Shown: positions 25,401 through 34,392 of the stretch, one piece after another | Layout: the number at the start of each line of letters is the position of its first letter | Position numbering within the stretch: the first letter of the stretch is position 1 | From: an uncultured Nocardioides sp. | GTDB lineage: Bacteria; Actinomycetota; Actinomycetes; Propionibacteriales; Nocardioidaceae | Direction of reading: 5' to 3' | NCBI RefSeq assembly: GCF_947489365.1 | Contig: NZ_CANLDB010000006.1 | Span: forward strand, 230,756-294,755 | DNA length: 64,000 nt | Position numbers and translations under genes: made by a program | The notes under the pieces: generated by a model | The model's database searches: none | What the model was told of the DNA's origin: nothing | Seen by the model: only the letters and a program-made list of their open reading frames with translations

Positions 25401-26527
25401 CGCGTGGCCTCCCCGTCCTCGGTCCGACCCGCCCCGCCGGCCCCGCCCTGCTCCATCTCCGCGACCGTCTCGGTCACCACATCGTTGAAGGTGGTGGCGA
25501 ACTGCTCGGAGGCGTCGAGCGGCTCGGGGAGCTCACCGGCGTCGTAGATCGCGTCGACGAGCACCTGCTGGTCCGCGATCAGGTCGTCGTCGAGCTCGGG
25601 GAAGCTGAGGTCGCCCTCCGCCTCGACGATCTCCCGCCCCTCCTCGGGCGTCAGGGCCTGGGTGTCGACGTAGTAGGCCTGCACCCACTCGTCGGGGTTG
25701 TCCTCGGTCCACCGGCTGGCGAGCATCCAGTGCTTGACGAAGTCGCGGATCGCCGCGGCCTTGGCGTCGTCCGCGAGGGCGTCACCGCTCGCGTAGAGGT
25801 AGGACAGCCCGGAGGACACGTCCGCGATCTCCGACTCCGGCACCTGCGAGGCGCCCGGCAGCTCGAGGTAGCGCGAGAGGTACGGCTCGTTGAGGGCGGC
25901 GACGTCGACCTGCCCGTCCTTCAGCGCGTCGGGGCTGGTGGCGACGTCGAGCGGGACGAGCTCGACGTCGTCGGTGCTCAGGCCCGCCTTCTCGAGGGCG
26001 CGGAGCACGTAGGGCTGACGACCCGTGCCCTCGGAGTAGGCGATCTCGAGGCCCTCGAGGTCGTCGAGGGTCTGTACCTCGACGCCGGGGGCCACCGCGA
26101 GCTGGTAGTCCGGCGAGGTGTAGCGGTTGGCCGCCACGATGGGCACCACCTCGCCCGCGGCCTGCGCCTGGATCGGCGGGGTGTCCCCGACGAACGCGAG
26201 GTCGACGGCGTCCGCGCGGATCGCCTCCAGGATCTCGGGGCCGCCGCGGAAGTTCGCGAACTCGACGTCGGCCGCGAGCTGGTCCTGCTCGCCGGAGGCG
26301 TCCAGCTGGGTCTGCACCAGCTCGCTCTGGTCCGCGAACGTGAGTGCGGTGCCGTCCGGCACCTCGGTGGGGACCGGCTCGGAGTTCAGGGCGGCGAGGT
26401 CGAGCTCCTCGCCCTGGCCCGCGCACCCGGTGAGGCCCGCCACCAGGAGGAGCGCGGCCAGCGGGCCGGCACCCCGGGCGGTGCCGCGCCGGGCGGGGCG
26501 GCGGGTGGGCGTGGGTCGAAAGGACAT
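25397..26527 (-). CDS. ABC transporter substrate-binding lipoprotein, SsuA-like
   Basis: The protein has 376 residues. The signal peptide ends in lipobox LTGC (Cys35), preceded by a long Arg-rich N-region. Periplasmic-binding segments: NFRGGPEILEAIRADAVDLAFVGDTPPIQAQAAG and LEIAYSEGTGRQPYVLRALEKAGLSTDDVELVPLD, matching the sulfonate/nitrate-binding group. The ATG at 26527 has GGGAGA upstream and a candidate promoter at 26567-26572. It opens a four-gene operon. Confidence 0.9.
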   Translation of the reverse strand: MSFRPTPTRRPARRGTARGAGPLAALLLVAGLTGCAGQGEELDLAALNSEPVPTEVPDGTALTFADQSELVQTQLDASGEQDQLAADVEFANFRGGPEILEAIRADAVDLAFVGDTPPIQAQAAGEVVPIVAANRYTSPDYQLAVAPGVEVQTLDDLEGLEIAYSEGTGRQPYVLRALEKAGLSTDDVELVPLDVATSPDALKDGQVDVAALNEPYLSRYLELPGASQVPESEIADVSSGLSYLYASGDALADDAKAAAIRDFVKHWMLASRWTEDNPDEWVQAYYVDTQALTPEEGREIVEAEGDLSFPELDDDLIADQQVLVDAIYDAGELPEPLDASEQFATTFNDVVTETVAEMEQGGAGGAGRTEDGEATR

Positions 26528-26566
26528 GCGGTCGTCTCCCGAGATCGTCGTACCGAGCGAATCTCG

Positions 26567-26597
26567 ACAGTAGCCATCGACTTAGTGGGAAAATCAA
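26567..26597 (-). promoter_or_regulatory. Candidate promoter of the sulfonate importer operon
   Basis: On the minus strand TACTGT (-10, 26572-26567) lies 19 bases after TTGATT (-35-like) in an AT-rich patch, 40 bases before the substrate-binding protein's ATG. Local base composition stands out from the genome and suggests a regulated promoter. Confidence 0.4.
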
Positions 26598-26681
26598 ACC
26601 CGGACGGCCCGATCGCCATCGGCGTCACCTGTGGGGGCGCCAAGGGGTGCCAACCGACCGCGAGCGGGGCAGACTCCCGCC

Positions 26682-27014
26682 ATGCCGTACGACGAGGCGC
26701 TGGCCGACCGGGTCCGTGAGCTGCTGCCCGGGGCACGGGAGCAGTCGATGTTCGGCGGCCTCGGGTTCCTGCTGCCGAGCGGTCACATGGCGGTCTGCGT
26801 GAGCGGGCGGAACACCGGCCTGCTCGTCCGCGTGGAGCGCGAGGACGCCGAGACGCTGTCCGCCGTGGACGGCGTCGAGCCGATGGAGATGGGCGGGCGG
26901 GCCTCACGGACCTGGCTGGTCGTCGCCCCCGGCCTGCTCGGCGAGGACGACGACCTGGAGGCGTGGGTGCGCCGCGGCGAGTCCGTCGCCGCGGCGCTCC
27001 CACCCAAGGAGTAG
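26682..27014 (+). CDS. TfoX N-terminal domain protein
   Basis: The protein has 110 residues. MPYDEALADRVRELL...REQSMFGGLGFLLPSGHMAVCVSGRNTGLLVRV is the TfoX/Sxy N-terminal-domain pattern (MFGG...FL). The C-terminal competence domain is absent. Single-domain versions are common in Actinobacteria with no assigned role. It is a single gene, convergent with scoB across 13 bases. Confidence 0.82.
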   Translation: MPYDEALADRVRELLPGAREQSMFGGLGFLLPSGHMAVCVSGRNTGLLVRVEREDAETLSAVDGVEPMEMGGRASRTWLVVAPGLLGEDDDLEAWVRRGESVAAALPPKE

Positions 27015-27027
27015 CCCGAGCAGCAGC

Positions 27028-27696
27028 TCAGACGAGCTCGACGCCCGTCGCCTCCCGGATCTGCTCCTCGGTGACACCGTCCGCCAGCTCGACGAGCTTC
27101 AGCGCGCGGTCGCCGATCGTCCCCGAGGGGGCGACCTCGCCGGTGGCGGGGTCGATCACGTCGATGACGCCGAGGTCGGTGATGATCCGCTGCACGACCC
27201 GTTTGCCGGTGAACGGCAGGGTGCACTCCGACACGATCTTGTGCGCGCCGTCCTTGGCGGTGTGCTCCATCAGGACGATCACGCGCTTGGCGCCGTGGAC
27301 GAGGTCCATCGCGCCGCCCATGCCCTTGACCATCTTCCCGGGGATCATCCAGTTGGCGATGTCGCCGACCGCCGAGACCTGCATCGCGCCGAGGATCGCG
27401 GCGTCGATCTTGCCGCCGCGGATCATCGCGAAGGAGGTCGCGGAGTCGAAGAACGACGCCCCGGCGCGCAGGGTGACCGTCTCCTTGCCGGCGTTGATGA
27501 GGTCGGGGTCCTCGTCGCCGTCGTACGGGTAGGGGCCGACCCCGAGGATCCCGTTCTCCGACTGCAGCACCAGCTCGACGCCGTCCGGCACGTGGTTCGG
27601 CACGAGCGTCGGCAGGCCGATGCCGAGGTTCACGTAGGAGCCGTCGGTCAGCTCCGAGGCCGCCCGCGCGGCCATCTGGTCCCTGTCCCACGCCAT
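27028..27696 (-). CDS. scoB: 3-oxoacid CoA-transferase subunit B
   Basis: The protein has 222 residues. The catalytic Glu is in [13 protein letters not shown], and [13 protein letters not shown] is the standard N-terminal element of the beta subunit. With ScoA it transfers CoA from succinyl-CoA to a 3-oxoacid such as acetoacetate or 3-oxoadipate. Only one base separates it from scoA, so the pair is co-transcribed. Confidence 0.93.
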   Translation of the reverse strand: MAWDRDQMAARAASELTDGSYVNLGIGLPTLVPNHVPDGVELVLQSENGILGVGPYPYDGDEDPDLINAGKETVTLRAGASFFDSATSFAMIRGGKIDAAILGAMQVSAVGDIANWMIPGKMVKGMGGAMDLVHGAKRVIVLMEHTAKDGAHKIVSECTLPFTGKRVVQRIITDLGVIDVIDPATGEVAPSGTIGDRALKLVELADGVTEEQIREATGVELV

Positions 27697-27697
27697 G

Positions 27698-28480
27698 TCA
27701 GGCCCCCTCGCCGCGCTCGCGCACGGTCTTCTTCTCGATCTTCTTGTCGGCGGCCTGCCCGGGCGTGAGCGCGACGACCCGCTGCACGTGGACGCCCGGG
27801 GTGTGGATGCTGTTGGGGTCGAGCTCGCCCGGCTCGACCAGCTCCTCGACCTCGGCGATCGTCACCCGGCCGCACATCGCGGCGAGCGGGTTGAAGTTCT
27901 GCGCGGAGTCGCGGAAGACCAGGTTGCCGTGACGGTCGCCCCGCCAGGCCCGCACCAGGCCGAAGTCGGCGACGATCGCCTCCTCCAGCACGTACTGCCT
28001 GTCGCCCTCGGGTGTCGCGAACACCCGGACCTCCTTCGGCGGCGAGGCGAGGACGACGGTCCCGTCGGCGTCGTACCGCCAGGGCAGGCCGCCCTCGGCG
28101 ATCTGCGTGCCGACGCCCGTCGCGGTGTAGAACGCCGGGATGCCGGAGCCGCCGGCGCGCATGCGCTCGGCGAGGGTGCCCTGCGGCGTGAGCTCGACCT
28201 CGAGCTCGCCGGAGAGGTACTGCCGGGCGAACTCCTTGTTCTCCCCGACGTACGAGCTGATCATCCGGCGCAGCCGCCCCTGCATCAGCAGCCGGCCGAG
28301 GCCCCACTCGTCGACGCCGCAGTTGTTCGACACCGCCTCGAGGTCGTCGGCGCCCTGGTCGAGCACCGCCTCGATCAGCACCGACGGCACGCCGCACAGC
28401 CCGAAGCCGCCGACCGCCAACCGCGAGCCGGGGCCGATGTCGGCCACGGCCTCGGCCGCGCTCGCCACCACCTTGTCCAC
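27698..28480 (-). CDS. scoA: 3-oxoacid CoA-transferase subunit A
   Basis: The protein has 260 residues. [17 protein letters not shown] (CoA-binding glycine loop) and [20 protein letters not shown] identify the alpha subunit. The GTG at 28480 has GGGAGGA upstream. It is divergent from an IclR regulator across 140 bases, a common arrangement in which the regulator controls the transferase. Whether the substrate is acetoacetate or 3-oxoadipate cannot be settled here; no other aromatic-degradation genes are near. Confidence 0.92.
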   Translation of the reverse strand: MDKVVASAAEAVADIGPGSRLAVGGFGLCGVPSVLIEAVLDQGADDLEAVSNNCGVDEWGLGRLLMQGRLRRMISSYVGENKEFARQYLSGELEVELTPQGTLAERMRAGGSGIPAFYTATGVGTQIAEGGLPWRYDADGTVVLASPPKEVRVFATPEGDRQYVLEEAIVADFGLVRAWRGDRHGNLVFRDSAQNFNPLAAMCGRVTIAEVEELVEPGELDPNSIHTPGVHVQRVVALTPGQAADKKIEKKTVRERGEGA

Positions 28481-28607
28481 GCTGGTCCTCCCTCGTTGGA
28501 TCCGTGGGCCCGAGCGTGGTCCACGTCACCGACAACGGTCAACGGAGCGCCACGGCACCTCTCGGACGGCGGACCGTGGTGGACGTCGGCGTCCGCCCAC
28601 CGGACGC

Positions 28608-28613
28608 TAGGGT
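28608..28613 (+). promoter_or_regulatory. -10 element (TAGGGT) of a leaderless promoter
   Basis: TAGGGT is followed by seven bases and the GTG at 28621 of the IclR gene. In the same spacer, GTCCAC and GTGGAC half-sites occur near 28519 and 28577 and could be operator elements. Confidence 0.4.
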
Positions 28614-28620
28614 CGGCCGG

Positions 28621-29376
28621 GTGGAGTCCCCCGCTCACGTCGTCGGCCGCGCCGCGGGCCTGCTGCGGGCCCTCGCCGCCGGGGAGCCCGACGGCCTGAG
28701 CACCACCCGGGCTGGCCAGGAGGGCGACCTCCCCCGACCGACCGCCCACCGCCTGCTCGGCGACCTCGCCGCCGAGGGTCTCGTCGAGCGCGGGGACGAC
28801 GGCCGCTGGCGGCTCGGTCCCGAGCTGTGGCTGCTGGGTCGCGCCGCCGCCCGCCGGTACGACGTCGTCGGCCTCGCGCGCCCCGCCCTCGCGCGACTCA
28901 CCGAGGCGACCGGCGAGAGCGCCTTCCTCTCCGCTCGTCGCGGCGAGGAGACGGTCTGCCTGGCCCAGCAGGACGGCAGCTTCCCGATCCGCAGCCATGT
29001 CCTCCACGAGGGCATCCGCTTCCCGCTCGGCGTCGCCTCCGCGGGCCTGGTGATCCTGGCCCACCTCCCGGCGCCGCAGCGGACGGCGTACCTCGACGCC
29101 GTCGACCTCGCCGCCGACTTCGGCGTCGCCCACGACCGCCCGGGCCTGGAGCGGCGCGTCCGGGCCACCCGTCGCACCGGGTACGCCGTCAACCCCGGCC
29201 TGCTCGTCGAGGGCAGCTGGGGCATGGGCGCCGCGGTGTTCGACGCCGACGGCGCGCCCGCGTGGGCGCTGTCGCTCACCGGCGTCGCCTCCCGCTTCGG
29301 CCCCGCCCGCCGCGCGTCCTACGGCGAGATGCTGCTCCGCGAGGCCCACGACCTCACCCAGCGTCTGCAGCGCTGA
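28621..29376 (+). CDS. IclR family transcriptional regulator
   Basis: The protein has 251 residues. The N-terminal winged helix reads VGRAAGLLRALAAGEPDGLSTTRAGQEGDLPRPTAHRLLGDLAAEGLVERG; the ligand-binding domain has LSARRGEETVCLAQQDG and LHEGIRFPLGVASAGLVIL. It is divergent from scoAB and probably regulates it. Start at the leaderless GTG 28621; longer plus-strand readings begin inside the divergent spacer. Confidence 0.9.
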   Translation: MESPAHVVGRAAGLLRALAAGEPDGLSTTRAGQEGDLPRPTAHRLLGDLAAEGLVERGDDGRWRLGPELWLLGRAAARRYDVVGLARPALARLTEATGESAFLSARRGEETVCLAQQDGSFPIRSHVLHEGIRFPLGVASAGLVILAHLPAPQRTAYLDAVDLAADFGVAHDRPGLERRVRATRRTGYAVNPGLLVEGSWGMGAAVFDADGAPAWALSLTGVASRFGPARRASYGEMLLREAHDLTQRLQR

Positions 29377-29406
29377 CCGGTCCCGGCGCACCGGGGCGGA
29401 CGTCAG

Positions 29407-29412
29407 TAGGGT
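29407..29412 (+). promoter_or_regulatory. -10 element (TAGGGT) of a leaderless promoter
   Basis: TAGGGT is followed by six bases and the GTG at 29419 of the first ArsA/Get3-like gene. No Shine-Dalgarno sequence is present. Confidence 0.45.
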
Positions 29413-29418
29413 CGCCGG

Positions 29419-30423
29419 GTGAGCGACTGGCCCGACGTGAGGCTCCACGTCGTCACCGGCAAGGGCGGCACGGGCAAGTCGACGGTCGCGGCGGCCCTCG
29501 CCCTGGCCCTCGCCCACGGCGGACGCGACGTCCTGCTGTGCGAGGTCGAGGGGCGGCAGGGCATCGCGCGGATGTTCGACGTCGAGCCGCTGCCCTACGA
29601 GGAGCGGCGCCTCGCCACGGGCCTGCCGGGCCGCCGGGGCCGGGCGGGGACGGTCCACGCGCTGCACGTCGACCCCGAGTCGGCGCTGCTGGAGTACCTC
29701 GCGCTCTACTACCACCTCGGCCGCGCCGGGCGGCTGCTCGACCGGTTCGGGGTCGTCGACTTCGCCACCACGCTGGCGCCCGGGGTCCGCGACGTCCTGC
29801 TCACCGGCAAGGTCTTCGAGGCCGCCAAGCCCGGCGGGCGCCGCGGGGGCGGCCGGGCGTACGACGCCGTCGTCCTCGACGCGCCCCCGACCGGCCGGAT
29901 CGTGCAGTTCCTCGGGGTCAGCTCCGAGCTCGCCGGGCTCGCGAAGGTCGGCCCGGTCAAGCACCAGTCGGACCTGATGATGGGGCTGTTCCGCTCCGAG
30001 GCGACCGCCGTGCACCTCACCACCGTCCTCGAGGAGATGCCCGTGCAGGAGACGGCCGACGGGATCACCGAGCTACGCGCGGCCGGGCTGCCGGTGGGCG
30101 GCGTCGTGGTCGACATGGTCCGTCCCCGCGACCTCGACGACGAGCACCTCGCCGCCGCCGGGGCGGGCGCCCTCGACCCCGGCGGCGTCGAGCACGACCT
30201 GCGCGCGGCCGGCCTGGACGACGAGGTCGCCGACGGCCTCGTCGACGTGCTGCTGGCCGACGGCCGCGACCACGCCGTACGACGGCGCCTCGAGGACGCC
30301 CAGCGGGAGCGGCTCGCCACGCTGGGCCGGCCGACGTACGAGCTGCCCCGCCTGGCCGGCGGCGTCGACCTCGGCGCCCTCTACGAGCTCGCCGGCCTGC
30401 TGCGCGAGCAGGGGATGTCGTGA
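29419..30423 (+). CDS. ArsA/Get3-like ATPase (first of pair, Rv3679-like)
   Basis: The protein has 334 residues. The deviant Walker A is VVTGKGGTGKST at about residue 12, with the signature Lys of the ArsA/Get3/MinD class. VVLDAPPTGR is the switch region, close to the anion-pump ATPase form. Family members are arsenite-pump or tail-anchored-protein-targeting ATPases; the mycobacterial pair Rv3679/Rv3680 is linked to cell-envelope and sugar uptake functions. It overlaps the second ATPase by four bases (GTGA). Confidence 0.87.
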   Translation: MSDWPDVRLHVVTGKGGTGKSTVAAALALALAHGGRDVLLCEVEGRQGIARMFDVEPLPYEERRLATGLPGRRGRAGTVHALHVDPESALLEYLALYYHLGRAGRLLDRFGVVDFATTLAPGVRDVLLTGKVFEAAKPGGRRGGGRAYDAVVLDAPPTGRIVQFLGVSSELAGLAKVGPVKHQSDLMMGLFRSEATAVHLTTVLEEMPVQETADGITELRAAGLPVGGVVVDMVRPRDLDDEHLAAAGAGALDPGGVEHDLRAAGLDDEVADGLVDVLLADGRDHAVRRRLEDAQRERLATLGRPTYELPRLAGGVDLGALYELAGLLREQGMS

Positions 30424-31604
30424 GCCGGCACCGGCCCCGCGTCGGCCCGCGCTCCAGCGGCGGCGAGCAGTCGCCCCACCTGGACGTCGACGCGCTGCTC
30501 GCCGACCCGACCACCCGGATCGTCGTCTGCTGCGGCTCCGGGGGCGTCGGCAAGACGACCACCTCGGCGGCGCTCGCCCTGCGGGCCGCCGAGCAGGGCC
30601 GGAAGGTCGTCGTCCTCACCATCGACCCGGCGCGCCGGCTGGCCCAGTCGATGGGCATCGAGGAGCTCGACAACACCCCGCGGCCCGTGGTCGGGATCGA
30701 CGCCGCGGCGGGCGGCACGCTCGACGCGATGATGCTCGACATGAAGCGCACCTTCGACGAGGTGGTCGAGTCCCAGGCCAGCCCCGACAAGGCCGCGCAG
30801 ATCCTGGCCAACCCGTTCTACGTCGCGCTGTCGAGCTCGTTCGCGGGCACGCAGGAGTACATGGCGATGGAGAAGCTCGGCCAGGTGCACCGCGACGCCG
30901 AGGCCGACGGCACCTACGACCTCGTCGTCGTCGACACCCCGCCGTCCCGCTCCGCTCTGGACTTCCTCGACGCCCCCGAGCGGCTCAGCTCGTTCCTCGA
31001 CGGCCGCTTCATCCGGCTGCTGCTCGCCCCCGCGCGCGGGCCGGCCCGGTTCATGACCGCGGGCCTCGGGCTGGTCACCGGCGCCGTCACCAAGCTGATC
31101 GGCGCCCAGGTGCTGCGCGACATGCAGACGTTCGTCGCCGCCTTCGACACCCTCTTCGGCGGCTTCCGGGCCCGCGCGGAGCGGACCTTCGCGCTGCTGC
31201 AGGCCGACGGGACGGCGTTCCTCGTCGTCGCCTCGCCCGAGCCGGACGCGCTGCGCGAGGCGGCGTACTTCACCGAGCGGCTGGCGGACGACGCGATGCC
31301 GCTCGCGGGCCTCGTGGTGAACCGGTGCAGCGCCCGACCCGGCGGAGGGGCCGCGGTGCTGAGCGCCGACGAGGCGGTGGCGGCGGCGACCCGGGTCGGC
31401 AAGCGCGACCCCCGCTCGGTGACGACGGGGCTGCTGCGCCTGCACGCCGACCGGGCGCGGGCGGTGGAGCGGGAGGAGCGGCTGGTGGAGCGGTTCGGTG
31501 CCGCCCACCCCGACGTCCCGGTGGTGGCGGTGGCGGCCCTGGCGGGCGACGTCCACGACCTCGACGGGCTGCGGGCGGTGGGCCGGCTCCTCGCCGGCGG
31601 CTGA
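30420..31604 (+). CDS. ArsA/Get3-like ATPase (second of pair, Rv3680-like)
   Basis: The protein has 394 residues. The Walker A is CCGSGGVGKTTT, the switch is VVVDTPPSRSALDFLDAPERLSSFLDGR, and VLTIDPARRLAQSMG follows the first strand. A Ser/Gly/Arg-rich 20-residue start precedes the domain. It is the partner of the preceding ATPase; the two probably form a heteromer, as suggested for Rv3679/Rv3680. It ends 92 bases before the convergent whiB gene; that gap contains two copies of GACCTCAGGTC (31679-31703). Confidence 0.87.
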   Translation: MSRHRPRVGPRSSGGEQSPHLDVDALLADPTTRIVVCCGSGGVGKTTTSAALALRAAEQGRKVVVLTIDPARRLAQSMGIEELDNTPRPVVGIDAAAGGTLDAMMLDMKRTFDEVVESQASPDKAAQILANPFYVALSSSFAGTQEYMAMEKLGQVHRDAEADGTYDLVVVDTPPSRSALDFLDAPERLSSFLDGRFIRLLLAPARGPARFMTAGLGLVTGAVTKLIGAQVLRDMQTFVAAFDTLFGGFRARAERTFALLQADGTAFLVVASPEPDALREAAYFTERLADDAMPLAGLVVNRCSARPGGGAAVLSADEAVAAATRVGKRDPRSVTTGLLRLHADRARAVEREERLVERFGAAHPDVPVVAVAALAGDVHDLDGLRAVGRLLAGG

Positions 31605-31696
31605 GGCCCCTCTCCCAGCCGCCGACGGGGCCGTCTCGCAACCGCACTGAGGCGGGCGAGGCTCAGGTGGTCCGGGCGGACCTCAGGTCGCTGACC

Positions 31697-31978
31697 TCAG
31701 GTCGCGGGGACCGTGTGCTGGGCGCGGGCGGTCTCGAGGACCTCGCGCCACGAGGAGACCTTGCGGCGACGCAGGAGGGCGCGGCGCTCGCGCTCCGTCA
31801 TGCCGCCCCACACGCCCCACTCGATCTCGTTGTCGAGCGCCTCCGCGAGGCACTCGGTCCGGACGGGGCAGCTGGCGCACAGCTGCTTGGCCTTGTTCTG
31901 CTCGGCCCCCCGGACGAAGAGCTGGTCGGGCTGCGCCTGCCTGCAGAGAGCGGCGGGCGCCCAGTCCTCAACCCACAT
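31697..31978 (-). CDS. WhiB-family iron-sulfur regulator (WhiB4-position)
   Basis: The protein has 93 residues. Four cysteines (ALC...QLCASC..REC pattern: C, then C-x2-C, then x5-C) bind a [4Fe-4S] cluster; WGVWGGMTERERR is the conserved GVWGG turn before the basic C-terminal helix. Its place beside the ArsA-like pair and ponA2 matches whiB4 (Rv3681c), a redox-sensing regulator, so whiB4 is the probable identity. ATG 31978 has GAGGA at a good distance; ATG 31990 would add four residues. Confidence 0.92.
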   Translation of the reverse strand: MWVEDWAPAALCRQAQPDQLFVRGAEQNKAKQLCASCPVRTECLAEALDNEIEWGVWGGMTERERRALLRRRKVSSWREVLETARAQHTVPAT

Positions 31979-32151
31979 GATGGTCCTCATTCCCCACGAC
32001 GCTTGCCCGAGATGCTGGCCAGGTCTCTCCCGGCGTGAATCAAGATTAAGTTCCGCAAGGAATCCTCAACATTCACCGAACGGTTCTGCATCTCTAGTCA
32101 CAAAGGACTAGGCGACACCGCGACGATCCGGGGTACCTGGACCCGCTCCCG

Positions 32152-32157
32152 TATTCT
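32152..32157 (+). promoter_or_regulatory. -10 element (TATTCT) of a leaderless promoter
   Basis: TATTCT is followed by seven bases and the ponA2 ATG at 32165. The 174-bp whiB/ponA2 spacer is AT-rich around 32036-32100 and must also carry the whiB promoter. Confidence 0.45.
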
Positions 32158-32164
32158 CGGCGGC

Positions 32165-34222
32165 ATGTCACGGCCAGCATCCGAGCGTCCGCGCCCGCTC
32201 CGCATCCTCTCCCACCTCGGGGTGATGGTGGCGGTGGCGGCAGTCATGGGCGTGATCGTCGCCGGGCTGGCCATCCCCTTCGCCGGCGTCCTCGGCCTGG
32301 GTGCGCGCAACGTCGCCCAGTCCATGGAGGACCTGCCGGAGGAGCTGGAGACCGAGGCTCTCCCCCAGCGCAGCAAGATCGTGGACGGCGCCGGCAACAC
32401 GATCGCGAACGTCTTCGACGAGAACCGCATGTCGATCAAGCTCACCGACGTGTCGCCGAAGATGCGTGAGGCGATCGTCGCGATCGAGGACTACCGCTTC
32501 TACCAGCACGGCGCGCTCGACCTGCGCGGCACGCTGCGCGCGCTCGTGACGAACCAGGCCAGCGCGGGCGTCGTCCAGGGTGGCTCCTCCATCACCCAGC
32601 AGATGGTGAAGCTGACCCTGCAGCAGCAGGCCGACACCCCCGAGGAGCGGGCCGCGGCGAGCGACGACACGTACGCGCGCAAGCTCCGCGAGCTCCGCTA
32701 CGCCATCGCCTTCGAGGACAGCTACTCCAAGGACTGGATCCTCGAGCGCTACCTGAACCTCGCCTACTTCGGCGACGGTGCCTACGGCATCCAGGCCGCC
32801 TCGGAGACCTACTTCGACAAGGACGCGGGCGACCTCAACGTCAAGGAGTCGGCGATGCTCGCCGGCCTCGTGCAGAACCCGTCGAACTACGACCCGACGA
32901 ACTCCCCCGACCGCGCCCTGCAGCGCCGCAACATCGTTCTGCAGCGCATGGCCGACCTCGACGTCATCAGCCAGAAGCAGGCCCGCAAGACCAAGAAGCG
33001 TGACCTCGGGCTGAACGTCAACAAGCTGCAGAACGGCTGCGTGAGCTCCAAGGCGGCCTTCTTCTGCGACTACGTCCTGAAGTACCTCGCCGACGACCCC
33101 GACCTCGGCAAGAACCCGGCCGAGCGTCGCGAGACGATCCTCACCGGCGGGCTGACCATCCGGACGACGATCGACCAGCGCTTCCAGGCCGCGGCCGACG
33201 AGGCCGTCGCCGGCACGGTGTTCCCGACCGACCAGGCCATCGGCGGCATGGCGATGGTGGAGCCCGGCACCGGCGCGGTCCGCGCCCTCGCCCAGTCCCG
33301 TCCGATGGGCGCCGACCAAGCGGCCGGCGAGACGTACCTCAACTACGTCGTCCCCCAGCGGTACGGCGACTCGAACGGCTTCCAGCCGGGTTCGACGTTC
33401 AAGCTCTTCGTCATCGCCGCCGCCCTCGAGCAGGGCATGTCGCCGTACGAGTCGATCAGCTCGCCGGAGACGGTGTCGGTCGACCTCGGCACCTTCCCGA
33501 CCTGCGACGGCGACTACTACCCCAGCACCGAGATCTGGAGCCCGTCGAACTCGACCTCCAGCGGTTCGATGAACATGTACTCCGGCACGCAGAACTCGGT
33601 GAACACGTACTTCGTCCAGCTCGAGCAGCGGACCGGTCTGTGCGACCCGTACAACCTGGCCAAGGAGATGGGCGTCGAGTTCGATCCGGCCGACATCGAC
33701 AAGGAGATGGTGCCGGCGTTCACGCTCGGTACCGGCAACGTGAGCCCGCTGGAGATGGCCGAGGCCTACGCCACCTTCGCGGCCCGCGGCGAGCACTGCG
33801 CCTCACGCCCCGTCATCGACATCGCGGACGCCGGCGGCACCGTGCTGAAGACCTACGACGAGGACTGCAGCCAGGTCCTCGAGGAGAACACCGCCGACCG
33901 CATCAACGACATCCTCCGCGGCGTCATGGAGGGCGGCTTCGGCTCGGGCCTCCAGCTGACTCAGCCCTCGGCCGGCAAGACCGGGACGACGCAGGACGGC
34001 AAGTCGGTGTGGTTCAACGGCTACACCCCGAACCTCGCCACCGCCGCGATGATCGCCGGCGCCAACGAGTTCGGCGAGCCCATCCCGCTGGGCGGCATCC
34101 CGGTCGGCGGCGCGTACCGCAGCATCTCCGGCTCCGGCTTCGCCGGCCCGATGTGGGCCGAGGCCATGCGCCAGGTCGACCCGCTGATCGACGACCCGGA
34201 CTTCGTCCCGCCCGCGGGCTGA
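32165..34222 (+). CDS. ponA2: Bifunctional class A penicillin-binding protein (PonA2-like)
   Basis: The protein has 685 residues: an N-terminal cytoplasmic start and one membrane helix (about residues 18-43), then the GT51 transglycosylase domain with catalytic Glu108 in IEDYRFYQHGALD and QGGSSITQQ. The transpeptidase domain follows, with SxxK Ser410-Lys413 (PGSTFK), an SxN-like SMN, and K605-T-G (GKTGTT). It polymerises and crosslinks peptidoglycan. The PASTA domain found at the C-terminus of mycobacterial PonA2 is missing; the protein ends shortly after the transpeptidase at DFVPPAG. Confidence 0.94.
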   Translation: MSRPASERPRPLRILSHLGVMVAVAAVMGVIVAGLAIPFAGVLGLGARNVAQSMEDLPEELETEALPQRSKIVDGAGNTIANVFDENRMSIKLTDVSPKMREAIVAIEDYRFYQHGALDLRGTLRALVTNQASAGVVQGGSSITQQMVKLTLQQQADTPEERAAASDDTYARKLRELRYAIAFEDSYSKDWILERYLNLAYFGDGAYGIQAASETYFDKDAGDLNVKESAMLAGLVQNPSNYDPTNSPDRALQRRNIVLQRMADLDVISQKQARKTKKRDLGLNVNKLQNGCVSSKAAFFCDYVLKYLADDPDLGKNPAERRETILTGGLTIRTTIDQRFQAAADEAVAGTVFPTDQAIGGMAMVEPGTGAVRALAQSRPMGADQAAGETYLNYVVPQRYGDSNGFQPGSTFKLFVIAAALEQGMSPYESISSPETVSVDLGTFPTCDGDYYPSTEIWSPSNSTSSGSMNMYSGTQNSVNTYFVQLEQRTGLCDPYNLAKEMGVEFDPADIDKEMVPAFTLGTGNVSPLEMAEAYATFAARGEHCASRPVIDIADAGGTVLKTYDEDCSQVLEENTADRINDILRGVMEGGFGSGLQLTQPSAGKTGTTQDGKSVWFNGYTPNLATAAMIAGANEFGEPIPLGGIPVGGAYRSISGSGFAGPMWAEAMRQVDPLIDDPDFVPPAG

Positions 34223-34230
34223 CGGGACGT

Positions 34231-34376
34231 TCCCGGAGATCGAGGCGCGAGGCCGGCCACGGCCGAGCCACGAGATCCCGTGAGCGACCTCACCGGGTCT
34301 CGTGGCTCGGGCCTGGCGGCCCTCACACCTCGACCACCGGACGAGAGCCTGGCGGCCCTCACACCTCGACCGCCGG
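34231..34376 (+). repeat. Dispersed intergenic repeat copy with strong hairpin, between convergent genes
   Basis: The first 65 bases match the 122-bp repeat unit (GGAGATCGAG..., CCACGAGATCCCG). GAGCCACGAGA and TCTCGTGGCTC (about 34265-34308) form a long stem that may terminate ponA2. It is followed by two copies of a 36-base direct repeat beginning GCCTGGCGGCCCTCACACCT at 34311 and 34347. This fills the gap between ponA2 and the GatB/YqeY gene. Confidence 0.7.
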
Positions 34377-34392
34377 GGTCGGCGGTCGGCCC

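Noticed and set aside
31679..31703. Pair of GACCTCAGGTC sequences as a regulator site
   Set aside because: They lie at the 3' end of whiB between convergent genes, so a promoter operator is unlikely; noted only as a short repeat.
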